A DNA stretch of 64,000 nt from Owenweeksia sp. Lineage in GTDB: Bacteria; Bacteroidota; Bacteroidia; Flavobacteriales; Schleiferiaceae. Below the pieces are notes generated by a model. That model was not told where the DNA came from, did no database searches, and worked only from the letters and a program-made list of their open reading frames with translations. Both the position numbers and the translations under genes were made by a program. The stretch lies in contig NZNV01000041.1 of assembly GCA_002695025.1 (NCBI GenBank), positions 89,835 through 153,834 of the forward strand, read 5' to 3'. Below, piece by piece: positions 14,636 through 23,592 of this stretch (position 1 is its first letter; each line of letters begins with the position of its first letter).

Positions 14636-17266
14636 TTATGAATTCAGTAAAGTTCGGGCTTTTTGCAAAGCAGCATCCAGTCCGGAAGGATCTTTACCAC
14701 CGGCCGTAGCAAAGAAGGGCTGTCCGCCACCGCCCCCGGAAATTTCCTTGGCCAGCTCACGTACCATATTCCCGGCATGCCAACCTTTTTCTTTAGCCAG
14801 TTCATCCGAAAATGCGACCGCTATCTGAGCCTTGCCCTCATCTTCAACACCAATTACAGCGGCCAATGGTCCGGCTTCATTCTTCAACTGAAATAAGATA
14901 TCCTTCACCGCTCCTGCTCCCAGGGCTGTCCTTTCCACGATGAGTTTATAATCACCTTTATCTTCGGCCCGCTGTAACCACTCGCCTTTGGCAGAACCGG
15001 CCTTTTCGCGGATCATTTCCTCGATCTGCTTTTTCAGCTGGGTGTTCTCTTCCTTCAGGTTGCGGATACCACCCAGCGGATCCTTCACATTCTTTAGTTC
15101 TTCGCGTATGGCATCCAGCGTGGCTACCTTATCATGCAGGTATTGGCGGGCTGCTGCCCCTGTAAGGGCTTCAACTCTGCGGATACCAGCCGCCACAGCT
15201 GATTCAGACACTATAACAAAAAGACCCATCTCTCCGGTGGCACCTGCGTGTATCCCTCCACACAGCTCAATGGAATCGCCAAATTTGATGGCGCGTACCG
15301 TGTCACCGTATTTTTCACCAAAAAGAGCCATAGCACCCATATCAATCGCTTCCTGCATGGGTATATTGCGGAACTCCTCCAACGGAAAATTATTCTGGAT
15401 ACGTTGATTGACCAGTTCTTCGATCTGGTTCAGTTCTTCCTTACTTACCTTGGCAAAATGGCTGAAGTCAAAACGCAGGTAATCGGGATGTACCAATGAG
15501 CCTTTCTGCTCCACGTGTGTACCCAGCACTTCTCGTAAGGCCTGGTGCAACAGGTGTGTAGCTGAGTGGTTATACGAGGTTGAAACCCGTTTAGCAGCAT
15601 CTACCCGAGCTTCAAAATCAGCCTCGGGCTTGGCAGGCAATGACTCGCTTAAATGGATAATGATGCCGTGCTCCTTTTTGGTATCGATGATACGCGTTTG
15701 TTCTCCGCCAGCCTCTATAATACCGGTATCCCCCACCTGGCCACCGCCTTCGGGGTAGAAAGGTGTGAGGTTGAACACCAGCTGATACAGCTCCTTATCC
15801 TTGGCTTTTACCTTGCGGTAACGGGTAATCTTTATCCTGGCTGCAGTATGATCGTAACCGATGAATTCTTCCCGGTCATCTTCCCGCAACTCCACCCAGT
15901 CACCGGTATCCTGTTTGGTGGCACTACGGGCACGCTCTCTCTGGGCTTTCATTTCGGTATCGTAACCACCTTCATCAAAGCTGAAGCCTTTTTCTTTCAG
16001 GATCAAAGCGGTAAGATCGGGTGGAAAGCCAAATGTATCGTACAGTTCAAACACCCGGGCACCCTCAATTTCTTTAGCATCCCCGGCTTCCACAATGATC
16101 TGTGCCAGGCGGCTCAGCCCCTGGTCCAAAGTGCGCAGGAACGATTGCTCTTCTTCACGGATAACGTTGGCTGCCAATTCTTTCTGGGATCGTATTTCCG
16201 GAAAGGCCTCACCCATTTCACGGGCCAGCACTTCTACCAGCTCAAAAATGAAGGCTTCTTTTTTATGCAGGTACGAGAATCCATAACGGATAGCCCTGCG
16301 TAATATCCTGCGGATCACATAGCCGGCTCCGTTATTGGACGGCAACTGGCCATCAGCAATAGCAAAGGCCACGGCCCGCACGTGATCAGCTACCACACGC
16401 ATGGCCACATCCTGCATTTTATCCTTTCCGTAGGCCACCCCCGTAAGTTCTGAGATACGTTGGATCAAGGGGGTGAATACATCGGTATCGTAATTGGATT
16501 TTTTACCCTGCAGCGCCATACATAAACGCTCAAAGCCCATCCCGGTGTCCACGTGTTTGGCGGGTAGCTTTTTAAGGCTTCCATCCGCCATACGGTTGAA
16601 TTCCATGAACACCAGGTTCCATATTTCCACCACCAGCGGATGATCATGGTTTACCAGGGTGCGGCCATCCACCTGTGCGCGTTCTTCATCACTGCGCAGG
16701 TCGATGTGTATTTCGGAGCTGGGACCACAAGGGCCGGTAGCCCCCATTTCCCAGAAGTTATCTTTTTTATTGCCGTTGAGGATGCGCTCTTCGGCTATCC
16801 ATTGTTTCCAGTTCTCAAAAGCTTCCGTGTCTTTCGGCAGATCATCCCCGGCATCTCCTTCAAAAACGGTTACGTATAAGCGATCTTTTTCCAGGCCGTA
16901 CACCTCGGTGAGCAGTTCCCAGGCCCAGGCAATGGCGTCCTTCTTAAAATAATCACCAAAACTCCAGTTACCCAGCATCTCAAACATGGTGTGGTGGTAG
17001 GTGTCGTGACCCACCTCTTCCAGGTCATTGTGCTTACCGCTTACGCGCAGGCATTTCTGGGTATCGGCCACTCTTTTATCCCTGACCTCCACATTACCGA
17101 GAAATGCATCCTTGAACTGGTTCATGCCGGCATTGGTGAACATCAGCGTAGGGTCACCCTTGATGACAATGGGTGCGGAGGGTACCACTTCATGTCCCTT
17201 GGATGTGAAAAATTCGAGGAAAGTCTTGCGAACGGAATGCGCTGTCCACCGAGCCTGCTGATTCAT
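14636..17266 (-). CDS. alaS: Alanine--tRNA ligase
   Basis: An 876-residue full-length class II synthetase that charges tRNA-Ala in the cytoplasm. The N-terminal catalytic core includes [10 protein letters not shown] (about 14-23), [12 protein letters not shown] and [12 protein letters not shown]. The editing domain has the zinc ligands H-S-A-T-H-L-L-H and [11 protein letters not shown]. The C-Ala domain ends with [15 protein letters not shown]. All key motifs are intact. It is divergent from the M23 peptidase gene and followed by a barrel gene. Confidence 0.99.
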   Translation of the reverse strand: MNQQARWTAHSVRKTFLEFFTSKGHEVVPSAPIVIKGDPTLMFTNAGMNQFKDAFLGNVEVRDKRVADTQKCLRVSGKHNDLEEVGHDTYHHTMFEMLGNWSFGDYFKKDAIAWAWELLTEVYGLEKDRLYVTVFEGDAGDDLPKDTEAFENWKQWIAEERILNGNKKDNFWEMGATGPCGPSSEIHIDLRSDEERAQVDGRTLVNHDHPLVVEIWNLVFMEFNRMADGSLKKLPAKHVDTGMGFERLCMALQGKKSNYDTDVFTPLIQRISELTGVAYGKDKMQDVAMRVVADHVRAVAFAIADGQLPSNNGAGYVIRRILRRAIRYGFSYLHKKEAFIFELVEVLAREMGEAFPEIRSQKELAANVIREEEQSFLRTLDQGLSRLAQIIVEAGDAKEIEGARVFELYDTFGFPPDLTALILKEKGFSFDEGGYDTEMKAQRERARSATKQDTGDWVELREDDREEFIGYDHTAARIKITRYRKVKAKDKELYQLVFNLTPFYPEGGGQVGDTGIIEAGGEQTRIIDTKKEHGIIIHLSESLPAKPEADFEARVDAAKRVSTSYNHSATHLLHQALREVLGTHVEQKGSLVHPDYLRFDFSHFAKVSKEELNQIEELVNQRIQNNFPLEEFRNIPMQEAIDMGAMALFGEKYGDTVRAIKFGDSIELCGGIHAGATGEMGLFVIVSESAVAAGIRRVEALTGAAARQYLHDKVATLDAIREELKNVKDPLGGIRNLKEENTQLKKQIEEMIREKAGSAKGEWLQRAEDKGDYKLIVERTALGAGAVKDILFQLKNEAGPLAAVIGVEDEGKAQIAVAFSDELAKEKGWHAGNMVRELAKEISGGGGGQPFFATAGGKDPSGLDAALQKARTLLNS

Positions 17267-17296
17267 AAGCTTTTAAACAAAGATTTGTTTATTGTG

Positions 17297-17304
17297 TATT
17301 TTTG
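17297..17304 (+). promoter_or_regulatory. Possible -7 box for the M23 peptidase gene
   Basis: TATTTTTG is an exact TAnnTTTG match 97 bp upstream of ATG 17402. A TTTG at 17284 is too close to be its -33 partner. It lies in the divergent region between alaS and this gene. Confidence 0.4.
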
Positions 17305-17401
17305 ACTCTCTCAAAACACTTGATTTAGCGCTATATTCGCTGAAAAGCCCGTGCTTTGAGAAAGCTTTTTAACAGTTGCCAAAAGTAGGAAATATAGGGT
17401 A

Positions 17402-18373
17402 ATGGCTAAGGTAAAGTACTACTACGATCCTAAAACGTTATCGTACCGTAAAATTGAAAAGGATACCCGCTACCGACTTCAGCGTACGGGGGCCTTTCTG
17501 GTGGCTTCGGCCCTTCTGGCCGGCATCTTCCTTTTTGTAGCGGATACTTTCATTGATTCTCCCAAGGAAAAACGGTTGAAGCGGGAACTGGAGAACATGC
17601 GCATACAGTATGACATCCTGGATCAGCGGCTGGACCATGTAGCCGAAGTTCTGGAGGACCTGGAGCAGCGTGATGACAATATTTACCGGGTAATATTTGA
17701 AGCGGAACCCATTCCCAACAGCATCCGTAAGGCGGGCTTTGGAGGCGCCAACCGCTATAAGAAACTGGAAGGCTACCAGAATTCGGAACTCATCAAGGAA
17801 GCCTCCATGAAACTGGACCGTATCACCAAGCAGGTATATGTACAATCCAAATCATTTGACGAGCTGGTTGAACTGGCAGAGAACAAAGGCAAACTGCTGG
17901 AAGCCATTCCGGCCATACAGCCTGTAGCCAACGAAGACCTCAACCGCCTGGCCTCGGGTTACGGTTTTCGGCTGGACCCCTTTACCAAGGCTCCTAAAAT
18001 GCACTTCGGTATGGACTTTTCCGCTGACATCGGCACCCCGGTTTACGCCACTGGTGATGGCGTGGTAGAGCGGGCAGATAATAAATCCAGCGGTTTCGGT
18101 AACCACATTCGTCTTGACCATGGCTTTGGATACCTCACCTTATATGCTCACCTGAGTGAGTACAATGTTCGCGTAGGGCAAAAGGTAAAGCGGGGTGAAG
18201 TGATCGGCTACGTAGGTAATACGGGGCGTTCAAGAGGTCCGCACCTGCATTACGAAGTATGGCTGAATGAAGAACGGCTGAACCCCGTGAACTTCTACTA
18301 CGGTGAGCTATCACCCGAAGAGTTCAGCACCATCATACAAATGGCTAACCAGGCTAACCAATCCTTCGACTAA
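17402..18373 (+). CDS. Membrane-anchored M23 family metallopeptidase
   Basis: A 323-residue protein with a cytoplasmic N-terminus, one membrane helix (about 31-48), a coiled coil (about 55-95) and a C-terminal LytM/M23 domain (about 195-305). The zinc site is intact: H201 and D205 (M-H-F-G-M-D-F) and H281-x-H283 (P-H-L-H-Y-E-V). Such enzymes cut peptidoglycan cross-links or activate amidases during growth and division. Its stop overlaps the start of the MerR-type gene (TAATG), so both are probably translated together. Confidence 0.95.
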   Translation: MAKVKYYYDPKTLSYRKIEKDTRYRLQRTGAFLVASALLAGIFLFVADTFIDSPKEKRLKRELENMRIQYDILDQRLDHVAEVLEDLEQRDDNIYRVIFEAEPIPNSIRKAGFGGANRYKKLEGYQNSELIKEASMKLDRITKQVYVQSKSFDELVELAENKGKLLEAIPAIQPVANEDLNRLASGYGFRLDPFTKAPKMHFGMDFSADIGTPVYATGDGVVERADNKSSGFGNHIRLDHGFGYLTLYAHLSEYNVRVGQKVKRGEVIGYVGNTGRSRGPHLHYEVWLNEERLNPVNFYYGELSPEEFSTIIQMANQANQSFD

Positions 18374-18705
18374 TGGCACTGGACGGAGATATCGAAAGGC
18401 GCTACTACACCATTGGGGAGGTAGCCCGTATGTTTGAGGTGAATACCTCACTTATCCGTTTCTGGGAGAAGGAATTTGACGTACTCAAGCCCAAAAAGAA
18501 CAAAAAGGGAAACCGGCTTTTTACCCAAAAAGACGTGGAGAACCTGAAAGTGATCCATCACCTGGTGAAAGAACGCGGCTTTACGCTGAAAGGCGCCCAG
18601 ACCAAAATGCGCCAGAATATGGACGATACGGCCAAAACCACCGAAGTGGTGGATAAGCTGAAGGCTATCAAGCAGGCACTGCTGGAAATCAAGCGGGAAT
18701 TGTAA
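18373..18705 (+). CDS. MerR-family transcriptional regulator
   Basis: A 110-residue protein. Y-Y-T-I-G-E-V-A-R-M-F-E-V-N-T-S-L-I-R-F-W-E is the MerR winged-helix start (about 11-32), with G-N-R-L-F-T-Q-K-D-V-E as the wing. The C-terminal part is a short helix for dimerisation, with no cysteines, so it does not sense metals by thiols. The position after an M23 peptidase is commonly conserved in Flavobacteriales. Targets are unknown. Confidence 0.93.
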   Translation: MALDGDIERRYYTIGEVARMFEVNTSLIRFWEKEFDVLKPKKNKKGNRLFTQKDVENLKVIHHLVKERGFTLKGAQTKMRQNMDDTAKTTEVVDKLKAIKQALLEIKREL

Positions 18706-18760
18706 GTTCTCCGCAGGCAACGATATAATCTTTAATTTTACGGTATAATTCAATCAACAA

Positions 18761-19357
18761 ATGAAAAAAGGCTTAATAACATTACTCGTAATTGGTGGGA
18801 TACTACTCATCGGTTACTTCTGGTTCAAGGGGGTTTATAATTCTATGGTAGAAAAGCAGGAAGCTACTACCGGGCAATGGGCCAACGTAGAAACAGCGTA
18901 TCAACGCAGGGCCGACCTTATCCCCAACCTGGTGCGCACGGTAAAGGGGTATGCCGACTTTGAGCAGGAAACCCTCACCCAGGTTATCGAGGCCCGTAGC
19001 AAAGCCACTTCCATTAATGTGGATGCCAATGACCTGGACCCGCAACAACTCCAGAAATTCCAGGCTGCACAAGACCAGCTTAGCGGAGCTTTGAGCAGGT
19101 TGTTAGTAACCATTGAACGATACCCTGACCTTAAGGCCAACCAGAATTTCCTGGAGCTGCAATCGCAGCTAGAGGGCACGGAAAACCGCATCTCTGTAGA
19201 GCGCAGAAGGTTTAATGAAGGGGTAAAGGATTACAATACCTACATCCGCAAATTCCCACAAACCTTAGTAGCCGGAATGACCGGCTTTGAAAAGAAAGGA
19301 TACTTTGAAGCAGCTGAAGGTTCTGATGTAGCTCCCGAGGTGAATTTTGACTCGTAA
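18761..19357 (+). CDS. lemA: LemA family protein
   Basis: A 198-residue protein with an N-terminal membrane helix (about 5-22) and the LemA helical domain. Signatures are W-A-N-V-E-T-A-Y-Q-R-R-A-D-L-I-P-N-L-V (about 40-58), R-Y-P-D-L-K-A-N, F-L-E-L-Q-S-Q-L-E-G-T-E-N-R-I and R-R-F-N-E-G-V-K-D-Y-N. LemA is an envelope protein of unclear role, often linked to TPM-domain proteins as here. The gene runs into the first TPM gene with a 1-base overlap of stop and start. Confidence 0.97.
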   Translation: MKKGLITLLVIGGILLIGYFWFKGVYNSMVEKQEATTGQWANVETAYQRRADLIPNLVRTVKGYADFEQETLTQVIEARSKATSINVDANDLDPQQLQKFQAAQDQLSGALSRLLVTIERYPDLKANQNFLELQSQLEGTENRISVERRRFNEGVKDYNTYIRKFPQTLVAGMTGFEKKGYFEAAEGSDVAPEVNFDS

Positions 19358-19800
19358 TGGATAAAGGCAAAGCAGAGAATTTTTTCACCCCCGAAGAAGA
19401 AGCGGAAATAGTTCAGGCCATTAAGAGTGCCGAGAAACAAACCTCCGGTGAAATACGGGTACACCTGGAAAACCAGGCTAAGGAAGACAACCTGAAACAT
19501 GCTCAAAAGGTGTTTCACCAGGTAGGCATGGACCAGACCGAATTGCGCAATGGAGTGCTTTTTTACCTGGCTGTGCAGGATCACCAGTTTTCCATTATTG
19601 GCGATAAGGGTATCAATGAGGTAACACCCGATGATTTCTGGGACAACATCCGCAATGTGATGCAGGACCACTTCAAGAAAGGAGCATTCGTGCAGGGGCT
19701 GGTCAGTGGCATTGGCATGGCCGGAGAGGCTTTAAAAACCTACTTCCCCTATCAGAAAGACGATACCAACGAGCTCCCCGATCAAATCTCCAAATCCTAG
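19357..19800 (+). CDS. TPM-domain protein, cytoplasmic or peripheral
   Basis: A 147-residue protein consisting of one TPM domain (TLP18.3/Psb32/MOLO-1). Characteristic pieces are F-T-P-E-E-E-A-E-I-V-Q-A-I-K-S-A-E, T-S-G-E-I-R-V-H-L-E, R-N-G-V-L-F-Y-L-A-V-Q-D-H-Q-F-S-I-I-G-D and F-V-Q-G-L-V-S-G-I. It has no signal peptide or C-terminal helix, unlike its neighbour. It lies in a LemA-TPM-TPM operon. Confidence 0.93.
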   Translation: MDKGKAENFFTPEEEAEIVQAIKSAEKQTSGEIRVHLENQAKEDNLKHAQKVFHQVGMDQTELRNGVLFYLAVQDHQFSIIGDKGINEVTPDDFWDNIRNVMQDHFKKGAFVQGLVSGIGMAGEALKTYFPYQKDDTNELPDQISKS

Positions 19801-19804
19801 AACC

Positions 19805-20533
19805 TTGCGTAGATTAACTTCTTTATTCCTTTTACTTTTCCTGAGTCTCAACCTGGCAGGCCAGCGCTTTCCTGAGAAACCATCCCCTCCCCGGCTGGTC
19901 AATGATCTGGCCACGGTATTAACGCGTAATGATGCTGCCAGGCTGGAACGCAAACTGGTGGCCTATGATGATTCCACCTCTACTCAGATCACCGTTATTA
20001 CGGTAAAAGATATCGGTGGGGATGATATTAATCTTTATGCTGCGGAACTGGGTGAAAAATGGGGTATCGGGCAAAAAGGCAAGGACAATGGTGTACTCAT
20101 ACTATTAGCCCAAAAGGAACGGGAAATTACGATCCAGGTGGGCTATGGTCTGGAACCTGTGTTAACGGACGCTATTTCAAAGAGGATCATCGAGAATTAC
20201 ATTATCCCTGAATTCAAGCAAGGCGATTTTTACGGAGGGCTGGATTCCGGGACGGACCAGATCATCAAAGCCCTGGCCGGAGAATTTAAAAATGAAAATC
20301 CCCGCGATAGCGAACGGGGGAAAGGAATTCCCTGGTTTCCTATTATTATCATGATCATCATATTTATTGCCATTGCAGCCAAGGGAAACCGTGGTGGTCG
20401 CGGGGGTCGCGGTGGCGGGGGTTACTGGATAGGCGGCTTTGGCGGAGGCTCTTTTGGCGGAGGAGGCGGTGGCGGCTTCGGTGGATTTGGTGGCGGCTCC
20501 TTTGGCGGAGGCGGGGCCAGTGGAAGCTGGTAA
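19805..20533 (+). CDS. Exported TPM-domain protein with Gly-rich tail (YgcG-like)
   Basis: Start TTG 19805 lies 4 bp after the previous stop; no ATG gives the signal peptide. The product has 242 residues: signal peptide (R-L-T-S-L-F-L-L-L-F-L-S-L-N-L-A-G-Q), TPM domain (about 28-160, with G-K-D-N-G-V-L-I-L-L-A and I-T-I-Q-V-G-Y-G-L-E), a membrane helix (about 180-197), and a C-terminal tail almost entirely Gly, Phe and Ser. This is the standard layout of the YgcG group encoded next to LemA. The role in envelope quality control is not established. Confidence 0.95.
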   Translation: MRRLTSLFLLLFLSLNLAGQRFPEKPSPPRLVNDLATVLTRNDAARLERKLVAYDDSTSTQITVITVKDIGGDDINLYAAELGEKWGIGQKGKDNGVLILLAQKEREITIQVGYGLEPVLTDAISKRIIENYIIPEFKQGDFYGGLDSGTDQIIKALAGEFKNENPRDSERGKGIPWFPIIIMIIIFIAIAAKGNRGGRGGRGGGGYWIGGFGGGSFGGGGGGGFGGFGGGSFGGGGASGSW

Positions 20534-20591
20534 CCGCAAACCTGATATATATCATAGTATTATCGCAGTATAACGCCCAATTTTGAGATTA

Positions 20592-20610
20592 GAACAATAG
20601 TGCATTGTTC
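20592..20610. promoter_or_regulatory. 7-bp inverted repeat before the CDO-like gene
   Basis: GAACAAT (20592-20598) and ATTGTTC (20604-20610) are inverted around AGTGC, 22 bp upstream of ATG 20633. It could be an operator or a leader hairpin. Confidence 0.45.
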
Positions 20611-20632
20611 ATTTTACTTAAATCTCAGCGTT

Positions 20633-21178
20633 ATGCCATTTCCTACCATTATCACCCTGGAACAACTGCAATATAACCTGAGCATGGGCCCCGGTTATGA
20701 CGGTTACATCGAGCTTATTAAAGCGGTAGAGTTCCTCCCTTCTGAATTGAAAAAGCTTTGCGTATGGCACCCGGATCATCATGCCAGGGTTTGCCTGTAT
20801 AATACTACCGGGCTTGAGGCTATCCTTACCTGCTGGGAACCAGGGCAAAAAACCAGTATTCATAATTACAACTTCAACCACGCCTGGGTGAAAATACTAC
20901 AGGGAGAATTGTGGCTGGAGCTTTTCAGCACCTACCGACTTCCTCCTGAAAAAAGCTCAGAGGTGTGCCTGCGGCAAAACAAGGTGCTGTACCTGGATGA
21001 CAACCTGGGTTATCATCGTTTTTCCAACCGCAGCCAGGAAAGAGCCGTTGCCCTGGTCTTTTACTCCGATAAGCCATTGGAATGGGTTTCTTTTGATGAG
21101 GAAAAACAGTCCTTTGAAATGGAAGCATCCTATTACGATAAGGACATGGACCCGCAACAGTCCATTACTTTAAGCTGA
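20633..21178 (+). CDS. Cysteine-dioxygenase-like cupin with altered metal site
   Basis: ATG 20633 is preferred to 20600 because it follows the palindrome and drops an unlikely extension, giving 181 residues. The cupin core (C-W-E-P-G-Q-K-T-S-I-H-N-Y, then V-K-I-L-Q-G-E-L-W-L-E-L-F) aligns with thiol dioxygenases of the cysteine dioxygenase family. A third ligand candidate is H128 (G-Y-H-R-F-S-N). The usual H-x-H pair is H77-N-Y79 here, so one iron-binding His appears to be Tyr, with another His at 83. Activity on cysteine is therefore doubtful. It ends 14 bp inside the convergent DUF3570 gene. Confidence 0.78.
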   Translation: MPFPTIITLEQLQYNLSMGPGYDGYIELIKAVEFLPSELKKLCVWHPDHHARVCLYNTTGLEAILTCWEPGQKTSIHNYNFNHAWVKILQGELWLELFSTYRLPPEKSSEVCLRQNKVLYLDDNLGYHRFSNRSQERAVALVFYSDKPLEWVSFDEEKQSFEMEASYYDKDMDPQQSITLS

Positions 21179-22367
21179 AACCCAGGTTGAGACTACCTAC
21201 AAAGGACTTCAGGCCTGTACTACGTTCGTAATAGGCGCCCCGCAGTTCAATATATTTGAACATGAATACCCTTTGGGAAGAAAGAAACGGCCTGGACCTG
21301 GCCACCCCATAAAACGGGAAATACTTTACCCCCATACCGTACTTATGGCTGCTGAGAGCCGAAAGATCATAATCCGAAGTATAGAACTCCTCTGAAGACA
21401 GGTGCTGAGCATAGGGTGCAAAATAATCCGATGCTGTTTGCGTATGATAACGGTAAAAAGGTGAAAGCGTAATGACCTGGCTCACCTTTAAGGGCAATTC
21501 CAGCTCCGCAGTATTTCCGCTGATACCAAAATCATCTTGATAATAACGATAATAACTCCGCAATACCATGAAGTCAAAAGGGTAGTAATTGAAACGCACT
21601 GACAAGGGGATCTTAAGCCGATCTGAAGGCAACCTTTCAATATCAGGGGTAACAGCATCCGCAAAATAAACCCGGTGAAAAGGTGTGGACAGTAAGCCCT
21701 TCATGTAAACTGCTTCAGCCGAAAGGCTCATTTGCAAACGCCTGGTGAGTATCTGTGAAAAGATGAGCTGCCCGTTAAAGGATTGCCTTTGTGAAGAAGG
21801 CAACTCCACGGAACTACGCAGCTCAATGGGGTAGATCAGCTTCCAGTTATCAAAGAAGGCCTGCCCCACCGCGGTAAATTCGGTATTGCCATCATTCCAC
21901 TCTTTGGTATAGGAACCGCCCAGTGAAAAGGAGGTATAATCATATTCCACTGAAAAACCCAGCCGCAGGCCATAACGCTCATTGCGCTGCAGGTTTAGAC
22001 GGTTATACGAAAAAGTGGCAAAACTCCTCAGGTCCGAACTGGAGGCTGAAGACACATTATTGTCAATATTATCGGTGGAAGCCGAAGAGTATATATCGGC
22101 TCCGCCATAAAACCCGATGGACCGTATGCTGTCCAATGGCACGTTTACAATAATCACATTGGATACATCCGTGAGCTTTTCGGTACCGATGCCACCCGTA
22201 ACGGCCGCATTATCGCCTTCCTGGTGGTAATAGCTACTCAAAAAGTTAGCCTCTACTTCACGGGTAAACTTTTTAAGGGAACTCTTCCGCAAAGCGGTAG
22301 AATCAGTTTGGGCATGGCCCGCCAGGGCCAGGCAAAGCAAAACAAGCAGTAATTCCAGCTTTTTCAT
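21165..22367 (-). CDS. DUF3570 outer-membrane protein
   Basis: The start at 22367 gives 400 residues with a signal peptide ending A-G-H-A-Q. The body is a Tyr-rich amphipathic beta-barrel (L-R-S-Y-Y-R-Y-Y-Q-D-D-F, V-I-T-L-S-P-F-Y-R-Y-H-T-Q, K-Y-G-M-G-V-K-Y-F-P-F). It matches my knowledge of DUF3570 proteins, which are nearly always encoded with DUF4266, ApbE and a thioredoxin-like protein, as here. It is the last gene of that four-gene operon, 5 bp after the DUF4266 stop. It may be the outer-membrane channel or assembly partner of the small lipoprotein; that role is inferred. Confidence 0.88.
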   Translation of the reverse strand: MKKLELLLVLLCLALAGHAQTDSTALRKSSLKKFTREVEANFLSSYYHQEGDNAAVTGGIGTEKLTDVSNVIIVNVPLDSIRSIGFYGGADIYSSASTDNIDNNVSSASSSDLRSFATFSYNRLNLQRNERYGLRLGFSVEYDYTSFSLGGSYTKEWNDGNTEFTAVGQAFFDNWKLIYPIELRSSVELPSSQRQSFNGQLIFSQILTRRLQMSLSAEAVYMKGLLSTPFHRVYFADAVTPDIERLPSDRLKIPLSVRFNYYPFDFMVLRSYYRYYQDDFGISGNTAELELPLKVSQVITLSPFYRYHTQTASDYFAPYAQHLSSEEFYTSDYDLSALSSHKYGMGVKYFPFYGVARSRPFLSSQRVFMFKYIELRGAYYERSTGLKSFVGSLNLGFSLK

Positions 22368-22372
22368 ATCGC

Positions 22373-22591
22373 TTAATTGCAGCCGCATCCTCCGCCTACT
22401 TTGCCCCCATTGGCTCCGGCCGTCCCTTCCCGGTAGGTTTCAAAATTGGTTTCAAAAGATTCGATCTTCTTGGGAGCAAGCTCCATTTCACTGTCGTTCA
22501 CGTACATTTTCTGGTACGATTGCACGGTCATGCATCCTCCTGCAAGCAGGGACAGCACCATACCGACTGTAAGAATGACTATTCTTTTCAC
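22373..22591 (-). CDS. DUF4266 small lipoprotein with Gly-Cys tail
   Basis: A 72-residue protein with a lipoprotein leader (M-K-R-I-V-I-L-T-V-G-M-V-L-S-L-L-A-G-G-C; Cys20). The mature 53 residues include Y-Q-K-M-Y-V-N-D-S-E-M-E-L and end in E-G-T-A-G-A-N-G-G-K-V-G-G-G-C-G-C-N. The terminal G-G-G-C-G-C-N is the family signature. The two tail cysteines could carry a metal, a disulfide or a modification. The segment near T-A-G-A-N resembles an ApbE flavinylation site but has Asn where the acceptor Thr would be. It overlaps apbE by 4 bp. Confidence 0.9.
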   Translation of the reverse strand: MKRIVILTVGMVLSLLAGGCMTVQSYQKMYVNDSEMELAPKKIESFETNFETYREGTAGANGGKVGGGCGCN

Positions 22592-23592
22592 AAGTAATTC
22601 AGTTTAAGATGGTCAGACGTATGCATGGCATCGTCATCGGTTATAATAATACATTCCACCTGGTTCAGCTGGTTCACCAAATCCAGGCCTTCTTCCCTGC
22701 CCATTACAAATATGGACGTAGCCAGGGCATCCGCCAGCTCGGCATCCGGGCATATTACGGTTACACTTTTAATACCGGTGGTGGGGTATCCTGTGGAAGG
22801 ATCTATGATATGGGCATAGCGCCTGCCCCCGCAAGTAAAGTACTTTTCATAATCACCGGAGGTAACAATGGCTTGATCCACCAGCGAAAGAGAGGCTATG
22901 GGCCGGTGAATGTTTTTGGGGTCCGCTACCTGTATGGTCCAGCCTTCGGGCTTACCGCTTTCACCCCAGGCCATAAGGTCTCCGCTAGCGTTTACCACAC
23001 CTCCTTTAACCCCGGGAATGGATTCCATCACGGAACGGGCACGATTGGCCGCATACCCCTTTCCAATGCCTCCAAAACCTATTTTCATTCCCTGCTTCTT
23101 CAGGAAAACGCTATAGGATTCTGGGCCCAGTTCTATGTTTTGCCAATTGACCAGCGCCACTGCATCCTTTACCTGTCCGCTGTCCGGCAACACCTGCTCC
23201 GTGCGGTCAAACTTCCATATCCGCTCCATGGAAGCAAAGGAAATATCAAAAGCCCCACCGGTAAGTTTTGCCACTTTCAGTGAACGGTAGATCAGATTGT
23301 ATAATTCCTGGTCAACGCTTACAGCTTTTACACCGGCTGCCCGGTTTATGGCACTGGTCTGCGAATTTTCGTCCCAGGAGGAGATCAGTTTTTCAATACG
23401 GTCAATTTCGGCAATACCCTCACGTACCGCCTGCCAGGCAATGCTATCGCTTTCAGCCACGGCCGTAATTTCAAAGCGACACCCCATGAGTTTGAGTACT
23501 TTTTTAGCGGTACCAAACTCCTGTGGTTGTGCAAGGCCTGACCATGCGATCAGGCTCAAACAGAATATCAGGATGCCAGATGCTTTTTGCAT
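22588..23592 (-). CDS. apbE: FAD:protein FMN transferase (ApbE family)
   Basis: A 334-residue protein with a signal peptide (M-Q-K-A-S-G-I-L-I-F-C-L-S-L-I-A-W-S-G-L). ApbE transfers FMN from FAD to a Ser or Thr of extracytosolic redox proteins. Motifs are L-M-G-C-R-F-E-I-T, G-A-F-D-I-S-F, G-F-G-G-I-G-K-G-Y-A-A-N-R-A, V-T-S-G-D-Y-E-K-Y-F, A-H-I-I-D-P-S-T-G-Y-P, and D-A-L-A-T-S. The Mg/FAD site looks complete. Its start lies 25 bp inside the thioredoxin-like gene and it overlaps DUF4266. No Rnf, Nqr or FMN-binding-domain substrate is encoded nearby, so the substrate is probably a protein of this operon or distant. Confidence 0.96.
   Translation of the reverse strand: MQKASGILIFCLSLIAWSGLAQPQEFGTAKKVLKLMGCRFEITAVAESDSIAWQAVREGIAEIDRIEKLISSWDENSQTSAINRAAGVKAVSVDQELYNLIYRSLKVAKLTGGAFDISFASMERIWKFDRTEQVLPDSGQVKDAVALVNWQNIELGPESYSVFLKKQGMKIGFGGIGKGYAANRARSVMESIPGVKGGVVNASGDLMAWGESGKPEGWTIQVADPKNIHRPIASLSLVDQAIVTSGDYEKYFTCGGRRYAHIIDPSTGYPTTGIKSVTVICPDAELADALATSIFVMGREEGLDLVNQLNQVECIIITDDDAMHTSDHLKLNYL

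Noticed and set aside
16640..17305. Forward ORFs opposite alaS
   Set aside because: They are shadows of the highly conserved alaS gene on the other strand.
20177..20555. Ala/Ser/Arg-rich reverse ORFs
   Set aside because: They are the complement of the Gly-rich tail of the TPM protein.
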